Positions 33,119 through 41,635 of a stretch of DNA of 54,459 nucleotides are shown in pieces (the stretch's first letter is position 1; every line of letters starts with the position of its first letter). The position numbers and the translations under genes were made by a program. Origin of the DNA: Sandaracinus sp. (lineage in GTDB: Bacteria; Myxococcota_A; Polyangia; Polyangiales; Houyiibacteriaceae); assembly GCA_020633125.1 (NCBI GenBank), contig JACKEH010000027.1:1-54459 (forward strand), read 5' to 3'. The notes beneath the pieces are model-generated. The model saw only the letters and a program-made list of their open reading frames with translations. It searched no databases and was not told where the DNA came from.

Positions 33119-33886
33119 TCACCACACGACGCGCACGCCGATCCCACCCGGCGAGGGGGCGAGCGCGACCTCCGGCTCGGGCAACGCGTCGGTACCGGGC
33201 GCCAGGTCTTCGAGCTCGTCGTAGTCGCGCCGCACGTAGCCCGCGCCGCACATCATGCCGCGCGCCCGCTCCCAATCCCGCACCGCGGCTTGCGGCGTCG
33301 AGAGGATGCGGAACTCGCTGAGCAAGATGCCGCCTCCGATCATGCGGGTGGAGAGCCACCAATCCTTGTACTTCACGCTGAAGAAGGTCCCGAAGCCGGC
33401 GCTCCAGAGGAAGACCGGCAGGTGGGCCATCGGTCCCGCGGCGAGCTCTTGGCGCGTCGCGGCGCGCTCGAGCAGGTCGAGCCCGTAGCGAAGCTTGGCG
33501 AGGCGCGCTTCGGGCGTGTCGTCCGGGTGGCGGCGGAAGCGTTGTGGCGCGAAGGCCGCGACGTGGGGAATCGCCGTGATCTGCACGAACGAGAGCCACG
33601 CGCCGGTGGAGCCGATGGCGTTCGGCAAAACCGGCTCGTCACTCGTCAGCGTCATCGTGGTCTGAAAGGTCGCGACGCCGAGCCAGAGCGCCATCTGCCC
33701 GTACCACCACAAGCGCGCGCGACGTTTGCCGGCTTGAAAACGGCCGTCGAGCCAATCGAGCCGCGACTGCACTTCGGCGTCGTCGAGCTCGTCCAGGCAA
33801 CGCGTCGGCGTCGCTTGCGCGCACACCACCCGAGCGCTGGTCAGCACCAACGCGAGCACGAGCACACCCCGACACGTCCGCACCAC
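33119..33886 (-). CDS. Exported or membrane protein of unknown function
   Basis: A 255-residue protein with a signal peptide (GVLVLALVLTSARVVCAQ). Three further weakly hydrophobic segments are seen: LWWYGQMALWLGVATFQTTMTL, LSFVQITAIPHVAAFA and HLPVFLWSAGFGTFFSVKYKDWWLSTRMIGGGILL. A charged helix (HPDDTPEARLAKLRYGLDLLERAATRQELAAG) lies in the middle. I recognise no family. The GTG at 33886 follows a TACCGT box by eight bases. It stands in a row of separately started minus-strand genes for exported proteins upstream of the lipoprotein ending at 32222. Confidence 0.65.
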   Translation of the reverse strand: MVRTCRGVLVLALVLTSARVVCAQATPTRCLDELDDAEVQSRLDWLDGRFQAGKRRARLWWYGQMALWLGVATFQTTMTLTSDEPVLPNAIGSTGAWLSFVQITAIPHVAAFAPQRFRRHPDDTPEARLAKLRYGLDLLERAATRQELAAGPMAHLPVFLWSAGFGTFFSVKYKDWWLSTRMIGGGILLSEFRILSTPQAAVRDWERARGMMCGAGYVRRDYDELEDLAPGTDALPEPEVALAPSPGGIGVRVVW

Positions 33887-33894
33887 GCGCGCGG

Positions 33895-33900
33895 ACGGTA
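33895..33900 (-). promoter_or_regulatory. Leaderless-type -10 box TACCGT
   Basis: CG-TACCGT eight bases before GTG 33886. Confidence 0.45.
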
Positions 33901-33993
33901 CGCGAAGCGGGGTGGCGCGGGAAAGGGCGAGTTGTCACGCGCAGGCGAGGCACGTCGCCGCGGTCGCACCCGTGCGAGTCGTCGTGAGGAGCG

Positions 33994-34743
33994 TCAGTCC
34001 GAGATCGTGCGTCCGCCGGGGCCCGTGATGCTCACGCCGCTCGGTCCTGCGATCGTCGTGCTCGGCGGCGGCGCGATGTCGCTCGCTCCGGGCGCCTGCC
34101 GAATCGTCGTCGCACCGGCCGCGGGGGCGATCGGCTGCGCTTGGCCGCCCGCGATGCCCGCCTGGCCCGCCTGCAGCTCGAACCCCGTACCCCAGCCGAC
34201 GCGCTCGGTCCGCTCTTCCCGCTGCTCCATCGTCGTGACCCGAGCGTTCAACACGAGCTCGGCGCTCACGGAACGCGGCGGCCCGTCTTCGGCGGCGGCG
34301 AACCGATGATGCTCGATGCGGTCCGCCATGCACTCCCGCACGGCGCCGGGAAGGTTGCCGCCCACGCTCGCCGAGACGACGAAGCCGTTCGAGGCCACCG
34401 TCGCGCGGAGCGGAATGCGCAGCTCTCCCGTCACGGGCGGCATCTCGCCACAACCCTGCGGCGTCCCGGCTGCGCTTCGCAGCTCGCCTTCGAGCGGGCT
34501 CGCGGCCGGCGCCGGACGCGCCGCCATTCCGGGCGTCTCGACCCGATCCACCTCGGTCCGTGGCATCGCCACGAACGGATCCGTGGGTCGGGCGCGTCGA
34601 TCGGGGTTCGGGCGCTCGAAGGGGTCCACCTGGAGCGGCGTCGTCGACGGCCCTGCGCCGACCGTGCTCGCCGAACGATCGGGCGGCGGCCGGTCGTCGC
34701 CACAACCGAGCAGCAAGAGCAATCCGAGGGCGAGGCGCGTCAC
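33994..34743 (-). CDS. Lipoprotein with AgmX/TonB-C-like domain
   Basis: A 249-residue lipoprotein (VTRLALGLLLLLGC, Cys at 14) with a Pro/Arg-rich linker. The middle segment, PVTGELRIPLRATVASNGFVVSASVGGNLPGAVRECMADRIEHHRF, has the form of the AgmX/PglI or TonB C-terminal-type repeat: strand, then 'v...G.v....v...'l...v..C....l....F'. A comparable module is in the gene at 45618. The tail is Gly/Pro/Ser-rich with two near repeats (SITGPGGRTI and TTIAGPSGV). GTG 34743 begins the signal peptide and follows a TAGACT box by seven bases; the upstream ATG frame would put extra residues ahead of the signal. Confidence 0.68.
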   Translation of the reverse strand: MTRLALGLLLLLGCGDDRPPPDRSASTVGAGPSTTPLQVDPFERPNPDRRARPTDPFVAMPRTEVDRVETPGMAARPAPAASPLEGELRSAAGTPQGCGEMPPVTGELRIPLRATVASNGFVVSASVGGNLPGAVRECMADRIEHHRFAAAEDGPPRSVSAELVLNARVTTMEQREERTERVGWGTGFELQAGQAGIAGGQAQPIAPAAGATTIRQAPGASDIAPPPSTTIAGPSGVSITGPGGRTISD

Positions 34744-34750
34744 GTCCGGA

Positions 34751-34756
34751 AGTCTA
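34751..34756 (-). promoter_or_regulatory. Leaderless-type -10 box TAGACT
   Basis: TGG-TAGACT seven bases before GTG 34743. Confidence 0.45.
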
Positions 34757-34830
34757 CCAGCCGTCGACCCGAGGGTGATCTTCTCGGCCGAGCCGCGCAT
34801 CCCAGGCCCGACCGAGCTCGCCGTTGCGGC

Positions 34831-36531
34831 TCAGCGCGAGAGCATCACCGCTTCGCGCGGCCCGAGCTCGATCGCCACCAGCCCGCCCGGACCGACCTCC
34901 CAACGCCGCGGATCCGCGTCGTCGAGCAAGTTGCGCAACGTCGCGCCCACCGCGAACCCCGTCGGCACGTCGGCCGCGCTTCGCTGAAGGGCGTGGGCGT
35001 TCATGGCGACCACGAGACGGTCGTCCTCGAAGGCGCGTTCGATCGCGAGCATGCCCGCGTCGGGCTCGTCGCTGCGGCCGTCGTTCTCGCTCGCGAAGCG
35101 CACGCGTTGGGTCCCGCGCCGCAAGGCCTCGTGCGCCATGCGCAGGTCGACGAGCTTTCGAATCCACACGAACGTCTCGGTGTCGCGTCGGTAGCCGGTG
35201 TCCCAGAGCCGCTCGCGGCTCTCTCCACCCCCTTGCCCGACGAGCTCTTGTTCGGTGCCGTAGTAGAGGCATGGAATGCCTTCGCCGGAGAGCACGAGCA
35301 GCAGCGCGAGCGCGGCGCTGTCGAAACGATCGAGCTCGCCCCGCAGGCGCCACGTGTCGTGGTTGTCGGCGATGAGCACGCGGGCTTCCCAAGGCGAGAG
35401 ACCGATGCCGTCGGGGTGCTCGAAGGGTCGATAGCCCGAGCGGTCGGTTTCGAGCGCGGGCACCGCGGTGCTCGGCGCGCGCCCGTCGAGGAGCACGCCG
35501 TCGACCACGTCGAACTTGAGCTTGAAGTCGAAGACGGTGTCGAGGGTGCCGGTCTCGCCCGTGTAGCGCGCGAGCTCGAACGCGCTCCGCGTGAACACTT
35601 CGCCCATCAAGAGGAAGTCGCGTTTGCCGCGGCGACCGAGCTCGCGCCGGATGCGGGTGCCGAACTCGGGCCAGAACTCGTCTTCGACGTGCGGCACCGC
35701 GTCGATGCGAAAGCCGTCGACGTCGGTCTCTTCCACCCATCGCACGTAGGTGGCGACGAGCGCGTCCATCACGTCGGCGCGCGACGCGTCGAGGTCGCGA
35801 AGGCCGGTCGGGAAGTCCCCGTAGATCTTCTGATCGAAGATCGACACGTCGCCGAGACCGCGTCGACGAAAGTGCTCGCCGCCGAGCTGCCAAGGTCGCT
35901 GCTCGGCGTCCCAGAGGATCACGTCGTGCGTCCACACGAGCGGCACGTCGTAGCCCTCGGCGCGGTACGGAGGCTCGATCTCCGTGCGCTCGATCGTGCC
36001 GCTACCGTCGAGGTCGTACGAGAACACGCGGCCCGCGTGGTTGGTCACCACGTCGACGATCACGAGCAGCTCTTCTTCGTGCGCGCGCCGCACCAGACGT
36101 CGCAGCGAGCGAAGGTCTCCGTAGCGCGGGTTCGTGCGCGTGAAGTCGGTGCCCCAATAGCCGTGGTAGCCGTCCTCGCGCTCGGTGCGATCGACGTTGG
36201 CCACCAAAGGCGAGAGCCAGATCGCGGTGCCGCCGAGCGCCTTCACGTAGTCGAGGCGCTCCGTGATGCCCTCCCAGTCGCCGCCTTGGTGGCGCACGAG
36301 GTCGTCGGGCTCCGGACCGATGCCGTCGAGCACGTCGTTGCTGGTGTCGCCGTTGGCGAAGCGGTCGACGACGATTTGGTAGATCACCTGGTCGCGCCAA
36401 TCGCCGACGCGCGTACGCAGCTCGGGGCGCTCGGCGTCCGGGTCGTCGCCGGAGGCACAAGCGAGCATCAGGATCGAAGCGAAGAGGGCGCGGCGCACGG
36501 GTTCACGGGGCTCGGGAACGAACGCTTCCAT
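34831..36531 (-). CDS. GH13 alpha-amylase lipoprotein (shorter)
   Basis: A 566-residue alpha-amylase-family enzyme. The signal ends in LMLAC (Cys 25), so it is lipid-anchored and faces outward. GH13 conserved regions are complete: DVVTNH (160-165), the nucleophile in GFRIDAVPH (D277), the acid/base in LLMGEVF (E311) and the stabiliser in ADNHDT (D392). The N-terminal VIYQIVVDRFANGD and the calcium-type Asp/Asn residues fit an endo-acting amylase or maltodextrin hydrolase. The protein ends with a beta-sandwich domain C. Reaction by family: hydrolysis of alpha-1,4 glucosidic bonds in starch or maltodextrin. Start ATG 36531 is set by the lipoprotein signal. It lies next to the longer amylase gene, upstream on the same strand. 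Confidence 0.92.
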   Translation of the reverse strand: MEAFVPEPREPVRRALFASILMLACASGDDPDAERPELRTRVGDWRDQVIYQIVVDRFANGDTSNDVLDGIGPEPDDLVRHQGGDWEGITERLDYVKALGGTAIWLSPLVANVDRTEREDGYHGYWGTDFTRTNPRYGDLRSLRRLVRRAHEEELLVIVDVVTNHAGRVFSYDLDGSGTIERTEIEPPYRAEGYDVPLVWTHDVILWDAEQRPWQLGGEHFRRRGLGDVSIFDQKIYGDFPTGLRDLDASRADVMDALVATYVRWVEETDVDGFRIDAVPHVEDEFWPEFGTRIRRELGRRGKRDFLLMGEVFTRSAFELARYTGETGTLDTVFDFKLKFDVVDGVLLDGRAPSTAVPALETDRSGYRPFEHPDGIGLSPWEARVLIADNHDTWRLRGELDRFDSAALALLLVLSGEGIPCLYYGTEQELVGQGGGESRERLWDTGYRRDTETFVWIRKLVDLRMAHEALRRGTQRVRFASENDGRSDEPDAGMLAIERAFEDDRLVVAMNAHALQRSAADVPTGFAVGATLRNLLDDADPRRWEVGPGGLVAIELGPREAVMLSR

Positions 36532-36578
36532 GGTTCGGGCAACCACGCGCGGCGGCAAGCGCGAAGGCCCGACACGAC

Positions 36579-36608
36579 GACGCCCCCCCGTTCGCACGAG
36601 AGGGCGTC
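36579..36608 (-). terminator. Possible hairpin between the two amylase genes
   Basis: GACGCCC (36579-36585) and GGGCGTC (36602-36608) with a 16-base loop, about 25 bases after the stop of the longer amylase gene; no T-tract. Confidence 0.35.
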
Positions 36609-36632
36609 CTCTTCGAAGAGCCGTTCAGGTCC

Positions 36633-38762
36633 TCAAGGCACGGGGCCGAGGATCAAGAAGCTCCGCGCGCCGAGCATCGTCGAGCCGCCGCTGACGTTGC
36701 CGCCCGCGACGAGGTTCTCGTAGCTGCCGGCCGGCAACGTCACGCTCCGCGGCGCGTCCGCCTTGTTGATGGCCACGAGCACGTCCTCGTCGCCGCAGCC
36801 GGTCATCCGGTAGACCCACGTGTCGGCATCCGAGCTCACCGTCACGCGACGACCCCGTCCGAGCACCGGGTGCGCACCGCGAATCTGGCCGAGCGCACGC
36901 ACCTTCTCGCGAAGCGCGCGTTGGTGCTCGTTCAGCGCGCCGTCGTTCCACGGCATCATGCGGCGGTTGTCCGGGTCACCGCCGCCCGCGAGCCCGACTT
37001 CGTCGCCGTAGTACATCAGCGGGATGCCGGGGTTCGTGAACATGATCGCGTACGAGACGCCCAATCGTTCGTAAGCCTCCGGCCCCGTGGGCTGGCTCGG
37101 CCGCCAGTTCCAACCGTTGTCGGGGTTCGAGCCTTCACGGCAGTTCGTGATCTCGCGGCTCGCGAAGTGAATGGGACGCGGGATGTCGTGGTTGCCGATC
37201 CACGTCGTCATGATCGAGCCCGGCCCGTAGAAACCGTCGTTGCCGTCCATCCAGGTGCTGAACGCGCCGAGGTTGCCGGTCGGCGTGAAGACCGCCTCGC
37301 AGAGCCGCGCCTTGAACGGGAAGTCGAACTGCCCGTCGAGCATCGTGTCGGGGTCGACGTAGCTCCGGAGCAGCTCGCGGTTGTCGTACGCGAAGGTCTC
37401 GCCGACCAAGTAGAAGCGGTCGCCGGGCGCGTCGGTGATCTCCGCGTTCAAACGCGCGCGCAGATCCGTGAGCCAAGAGAGCGGCACGTGTTTGATCGCG
37501 TCGAGGCGGTAGCCGTCGATGTCGAACTCCTTCGCCCACCAGAGCGCGTCCGCCACCGACCACGCGCGAGCCGCCGGGCTGCCCTCGAAGTCGAACGCCG
37601 GTAGGTAGTCGGTGAACGCGCAGCGCGTGCCCCAGTAGGGGTCGTCCCAGAGGTTCTCCGGACCGCAGAGCGGTCGGCTTCCATCGCCACGACGCACGAA
37701 CCAATCGTTGTGCGCGGTGTAGAGCCCGCTCGCGACGTCGACGTGGTTCATCACGTAGTCGAAGAGCACCTTGATGCCGTCGCCGTTCGCGCTCGTCGCG
37801 CCGTGCGCGGCGGTGATCATCGCGCGAAGGTCGGCCTCGTTGCCGATGCGGCTCTCGACGAGCGGTCGCGGCGACGGAGTCGCCCCGCTGTAGTCGATGT
37901 TCGCCGGGCTCGGCCAGTAACCGTGAAAGGCCGAGTAGGTGTTCGGATCCGAAGCGGGGTTGATCGCGGCGCCCGCCTGGTTGCGGTTCTCGAAGGGGGC
38001 CGTGATCCACAACGCGGTCACGCCGAGATCCGAGAGGTAGTCCATCTGGTTCGTGATGCCGCGAAGGTCGCCGCCTTCGTATTGGCCGCTCGGCCCGGTC
38101 GTCGCGTCGCCATCCGTCGCGCCCGCAACCGGGTTCGCCATTCCGTCGCCGTCGCGGAAGCGGTCGACCATCACGAAGTACATGAAGGTGTCGCGCCAAT
38201 CGAACTCACCGAGCTCGCCGCACGCCGCGGCGCAGACGTCGAGCACGGAGTTGAAGCCACCGAAGCCGTCGTCGACCCGGTTCGGGTTCGCGGGGTCCGC
38301 GATCCACGTCGTGCCGTCGACGATGAACTTGTATTGGTGCGGCTCGATCGGCTCGATGAGCGTGGTGAGCGTCCAGGTGTCGCCCATGCGCTCGAGCTCG
38401 AGCACGCCCTCGGCGAGCGTGGACGCCCAGTTGCCGTCGGGGCGCAGGTTGAAGCTACCGGCAACCCACACCGTGGTCGCGGTCGCGTTCACGTATTCGA
38501 ACGTGTGCTCGTTGCAGGGCGGAGGCGGCGGACCGGCGTCGGGCATGCCCGCGTCTTCTTCGACCGGCACACCGCCTTCGCCGCAACCCCCGTCGCCCAC
38601 GCCCGCGTCGCCACCGCAACGTGGCGGACGGTAAGGCGGCGGTCGCATCGAACCGTCCGGAACCTCTGCATCGACGACGAAGCCCCCGCCATCGTCGCCG
38701 CAACCCACGACCGCCGGCAGCACGCAGCTCAGCCCGACGAGTACCCCGAAGCTCGCACGCAT
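36633..38762 (-). CDS. GH13 alpha-amylase lipoprotein with E-set/CBM48-like domain (longer)
   Basis: A 709-residue lipoprotein (VVGC, Cys 21) with a Cys/Gly/Pro-rich linker to about 85. An E-set/CBM48-like domain follows (about 87-175; TTVWVAGSFNLRPDGNWASTLAEG, HQYKFIVDGTTWIADPANPNRV). The GH13 barrel starts with TFMYFVMVDRFRDGDG. The catalytic set is complete: DYVMNH (335-340), GYRLDAIKH (D421), YLVGETF (E455) and WIGNHDIPR (D526). A beta-sandwich domain C ends the protein. Several Cys pairs (e.g. CAAACG, CGPENLWDDPYWGTRC) suggest disulfides, in keeping with export. The enzyme should hydrolyse starch-like glucans at the cell surface. ATG 38762 follows TACCCT by seven bases. Confidence 0.93.
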   Translation of the reverse strand: MRASFGVLVGLSCVLPAVVGCGDDGGGFVVDAEVPDGSMRPPPYRPPRCGGDAGVGDGGCGEGGVPVEEDAGMPDAGPPPPPCNEHTFEYVNATATTVWVAGSFNLRPDGNWASTLAEGVLELERMGDTWTLTTLIEPIEPHQYKFIVDGTTWIADPANPNRVDDGFGGFNSVLDVCAAACGELGEFDWRDTFMYFVMVDRFRDGDGMANPVAGATDGDATTGPSGQYEGGDLRGITNQMDYLSDLGVTALWITAPFENRNQAGAAINPASDPNTYSAFHGYWPSPANIDYSGATPSPRPLVESRIGNEADLRAMITAAHGATSANGDGIKVLFDYVMNHVDVASGLYTAHNDWFVRRGDGSRPLCGPENLWDDPYWGTRCAFTDYLPAFDFEGSPAARAWSVADALWWAKEFDIDGYRLDAIKHVPLSWLTDLRARLNAEITDAPGDRFYLVGETFAYDNRELLRSYVDPDTMLDGQFDFPFKARLCEAVFTPTGNLGAFSTWMDGNDGFYGPGSIMTTWIGNHDIPRPIHFASREITNCREGSNPDNGWNWRPSQPTGPEAYERLGVSYAIMFTNPGIPLMYYGDEVGLAGGGDPDNRRMMPWNDGALNEHQRALREKVRALGQIRGAHPVLGRGRRVTVSSDADTWVYRMTGCGDEDVLVAINKADAPRSVTLPAGSYENLVAGGNVSGGSTMLGARSFLILGPVP

Positions 38763-38769
38763 GGGCGTT

Positions 38770-38775
38770 AGGGTA
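38770..38775 (-). promoter_or_regulatory. Leaderless-type -10 box TACCCT of the longer amylase gene
   Basis: GA-TACCCT seven bases before ATG 38762. The 162-base gap to the next gene holds nothing else I can support. Confidence 0.6.
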
Positions 38776-38924
38776 TCACCTCGGACAAGGTGACGCATCC
38801 ATGAGTTACGCCGTCGTCGCGTGGACGAGAAGTCCATGGATTGCCGGGGCTTGCGTCGTGTTGGGGCGAGGGCCCGCATCCCTCCGGAATACGAAAACGG
38901 TTCTCGTTCGCGCGCCTGCCTCGT

Positions 38925-40148
38925 TCAGACGACGATGCGCTCGGGGCCCGTGAGGAGGCCCTCGATCTCCGCCCGAACCGACTCTTCGCCATGGGCTCGG
39001 TGTGCCTCGAGCTGCGCCCGGGTCGCCCGCTCGAGCTCCAGTCGGGCGGCTCCAAGGGCGCGCGAAGCCTCCGCGTGAAGGTCCCAGCGAGGGTGGCCGA
39101 TCGGCGCGTCGAGCGCGTACTCCAACCGTTCGCGTGCGTCCGCGAGCTTCTTCAGGAGCGTCGCGACGCGCGCGTCGTCGGGACGGGGCAAACCCTCCAG
39201 CTCCTCCGGCTCACGAGGGCGTGCTCGCGTGCGCAACACCAGGTTCTCGTCTCGCGTCCGCCGACGCGCGAAGTCGAGCAGCGCGTGCGCGGGCAGCTGC
39301 TCGAAATGGTCCTCCCACCGCAACAAGCTGCCCGCGCACACCCGCCACTCCACGTCGGCGCTCGACACCCAGACTTCGGGCCCGTGCTCGGTCGCACGCT
39401 CGAACGCGATCCAATGCGAGTCGCGCGAGGGGCGTGGCCGGTGGTCGCGCGGGCCCCGGCTCATATGTCGCCACACACCCTCGCTCCAGCGCGCGATCAC
39501 GTGGCCTCCGTCGACCGGGAGGGTGCCCACGACTCGCTGGCGCACGTCGAGGGCGAGCTCGTCACACGGGCCGAGTGTCGTGATGACGCCGCCGGTGACA
39601 TCGACGACGCGTGCGACGCCTTCGTCGTCTCGAAGGACGACGCGAGACGCTTCGAGGGCCAGCTGGGGATCGCCTCGTCCGAGCTCGTGGGCCTCGAGGG
39701 TCGCCGCATCGACGACGACGGAGATCCCGCGTCGCCGAAACGCGAAAGCGCGGGCGTCCGGCGCGATGCGCGGCGCACCGGCTCCTTCGAAGCTCGCCAG
39801 CGTCTCGCCCTCGACGTTCAGCACGCTGACGCTCGGGTGGGCGTGCCACGAGGCCAGCAACCGGTCCTCTCCGAGCCACGCATAGGTCGCGGCCGACCGA
39901 GGCACGAGCCCGTGGACCTCGTTCGTGGCGAGGCATCGGATCGGCACGAGGTCCTGCGCGTCCGCTCGCGTGAGGTCGACTGCCCAACGGAGCTCGGGAG
40001 AAGGAAGCATCGCGTCGACGTGGCGGAGCGAGCGCCGTTTGCCGTTCGGGGAGACGGCAAAAGGGGGACCTCCGGCCACGACGAGCAACCAGCCCGTGCC
40101 ATCGGTTTGCTGTCGCGTGACGATCTCCTCCCGCTCCCAGCTCGGCAT
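38925..40148 (-). CDS. Beta-propeller-like protein with C-terminal helices, function unknown
   Basis: A 407-residue protein without signal peptide. The first 300 residues are made of short beta phrases that resemble WD40/YVTN-type propeller blades (TYAWLGEDRLLASWHAHPSVSVLNVEGETLASF, APRIAPDARAFAFRRRGISVVVDAAT, DSHWIAFERATEHGPEVWVSSADVEWRV). The last 80 residues are charged helices (LLKKLADARERLEYAL, SRALGAARLELERATRAQLEAHRA), possibly a coiled coil. The role is not known. ATG 40148 lies six bases after a TATTGT box, so the longer in-frame start at 40208 is rejected. Neighbours give no clue. Confidence 0.7.
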   Translation of the reverse strand: MPSWEREEIVTRQQTDGTGWLLVVAGGPPFAVSPNGKRRSLRHVDAMLPSPELRWAVDLTRADAQDLVPIRCLATNEVHGLVPRSAATYAWLGEDRLLASWHAHPSVSVLNVEGETLASFEGAGAPRIAPDARAFAFRRRGISVVVDAATLEAHELGRGDPQLALEASRVVLRDDEGVARVVDVTGGVITTLGPCDELALDVRQRVVGTLPVDGGHVIARWSEGVWRHMSRGPRDHRPRPSRDSHWIAFERATEHGPEVWVSSADVEWRVCAGSLLRWEDHFEQLPAHALLDFARRRTRDENLVLRTRARPREPEELEGLPRPDDARVATLLKKLADARERLEYALDAPIGHPRWDLHAEASRALGAARLELERATRAQLEAHRAHGEESVRAEIEGLLTGPERIVV

Positions 40149-40154
40149 TCCACG

Positions 40155-40160
40155 ACAATA
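40155..40160 (-). promoter_or_regulatory. Leaderless-type -10 box TATTGT
   Basis: GC-TATTGT, six bases (CGTGGA), ATG 40148; the most canonical -10 sequence in the window. Confidence 0.6.
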
Positions 40161-40211
40161 GCCGTTTGTGGGGAGCGACGGACGCAACCCGAGCGCGCGG
40201 GCAGGCATGAC

Positions 40212-40247
40212 AAGAAACGAAAAGGCCCCACGCCGGAGCGTGAGGCC
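40212..40247 (-). terminator. Intrinsic terminator of the acyl-CoA dehydrogenase/thiolase operon
   Basis: Ten-base arms 40224-40233 and 40238-40247 with one mismatch and a 4-base loop. On the minus strand TTTTCGTTTCTT follows. It begins about 20 bases after the thiolase stop codon. Confidence 0.8.
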
Positions 40248-40268
40248 GATTCGTTCGAGTGGTCGCGG

Positions 40269-41501
40269 TCAGACGCGCTCGATCACCGTCGCGATGCCCA
40301 TGCCGCCGCCGATGCAGAGCGTGATGAGCGCCGTCGCGAGGCCGCGGCGCTCGAGCTCGTCGACCGCGGTTTGCAGCAGGATTGCGCCGGTCGCCCCAAG
40401 CGGATGCCCGAGCGCGATGGAGCCGCCGTTCACGTTCACCTTCGCGGGGTCGACGTTCAGGTTGCGCATCGTCTGAAGCGGCACCGTCGCGAAGGCTTCG
40501 TTGATCTCCCAGAGATCGATGTCCTTCGCTTCCATGCCGGCCAGCTTCAGCGCCTTCTGCGATGCGGGCGTCGGGGCGGTGAGCATGATGATCGGCTCGG
40601 CGCCGATCGTGGCGATGCTGCGAATCTTGGCGCGCGGCTTCAGACCGTGCGCCTTGACCGCGCGCTCCGACGCGAGCAGCACCGCGGCCGCACCGTCGAC
40701 GATGCCGCTCGAGTTGCCGGCGGTGTGCACGTGCTCGATGGCCTTCACCTGCGGGTAACGGAGCAGCGCGAGCTGATCGAGCGTCTCGCCGTTCGGGCCC
40801 ACGGGCATCGCGCCCATCTGCACGAAGCTCGCCTTGAGCTGCGCGAGCCCTTCGGCCGTGGTGTCGGGGCGCGGGTATTCGTCGGTCTCGAGGAGCACCT
40901 CGCCCGTCTTCGGATCCTTCACCGCGAAGAGCGCCTTGGCGAAGCGCTTCTCTTCGATCGCGATCGCCGCCTTCTTCTGCGACTCGAGCGCGAACGCGTC
41001 GGCGTCCTCGCGCGTGAAGCCTTCGAGCGTCGCGATCAGATCCGCGCTGATGCCCTGCGGCACCTGGAAGACCTTCTTGCGCAGGTGGAGGTTGTTGCCG
41101 TCGATGCCGCCGCCGTCCGCGCCCATCGGCACGCGCGACATGCTCTCGACGCCGCCACCGACCACGAGGTCTTGCTGGCCGCTCATCACGCCCATCGCGG
41201 CGAAGTTCACGGCTTGAAGCCCCGAGCCGCAGAAGCGGTTCAGGGTCACGCCGCTCACCGTCTCGGGCCAATCCGCCGCGAGGATCGCGTTGCGGGCGAT
41301 GCACGCGCCTTGTTCCTGCGCCTGCGACACGCAGCCGACGACGACGTCGTCCACGAGCGCGGCGTCGAGCCCGGTCTTGGCGACGAGCGCGTTCAGGGTC
41401 TGCGCGAGCAGCTCTTGGGGGTGCACGCCGGAGAGCGCGCCCTTGTCCTTCTTGCCTCGACCTCGGGGGGTTCGGGCGGCGTCGACGATGTAGGCAGTCA
41501 T
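40269..41501 (-). CDS. Acetyl-CoA C-acyltransferase (thiolase)
   Basis: A 410-residue thiolase with a complete active site: the acyl-accepting Cys in TLNRFCGSGLQAVNF (C91), the conserved NEAFA block, the His in GGSIALGHPLGATG (H366) and the general-base Cys in CIGGGMG (C396). Thiolases either split 3-ketoacyl-CoA in beta-oxidation (FadA/FadI type) or condense acetyl-CoA. Because it is co-directional with an acyl-CoA dehydrogenase gene and behind a fatty-acid-type operator, degradation is the more likely role. ATG 41501 is preceded by AAGGAACGAG at the right spacing. The 134-base gap to the upstream gene contains two hairpins. Confidence 0.93.
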   Translation of the reverse strand: MTAYIVDAARTPRGRGKKDKGALSGVHPQELLAQTLNALVAKTGLDAALVDDVVVGCVSQAQEQGACIARNAILAADWPETVSGVTLNRFCGSGLQAVNFAAMGVMSGQQDLVVGGGVESMSRVPMGADGGGIDGNNLHLRKKVFQVPQGISADLIATLEGFTREDADAFALESQKKAAIAIEEKRFAKALFAVKDPKTGEVLLETDEYPRPDTTAEGLAQLKASFVQMGAMPVGPNGETLDQLALLRYPQVKAIEHVHTAGNSSGIVDGAAAVLLASERAVKAHGLKPRAKIRSIATIGAEPIIMLTAPTPASQKALKLAGMEAKDIDLWEINEAFATVPLQTMRNLNVDPAKVNVNGGSIALGHPLGATGAILLQTAVDELERRGLATALITLCIGGGMGIATVIERV

Positions 41502-41519
41502 GATCTCGTTCCTTTCTTT

Positions 41520-41584
41520 CGGGGGCCTTTCCCCCGAGGAGCGTTTCGACCGGCCCCGTTCGCGCGACGAGCACGCACGGGGCC
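41520..41584 (-). other. Two hairpins in the acd-thiolase intergenic region
   Basis: On the minus strand, arms 41552-41559 / 41577-41584 (8 bases, GGCCCCGT/ACGGGGCC) come first, then CGGGGG / CCCCCG arms at 41520-41525 / 41531-41536, immediately ahead of the thiolase ribosome site. They could tune the second gene's expression by attenuation, RNA processing or stability. No T-tract follows either. Confidence 0.5.
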
Positions 41585-41635
41585 GCATCGTTGGTCGGTG
41601 AAGGGGCGGCGGGCGCTACGTCACCCGCCGCGCGC

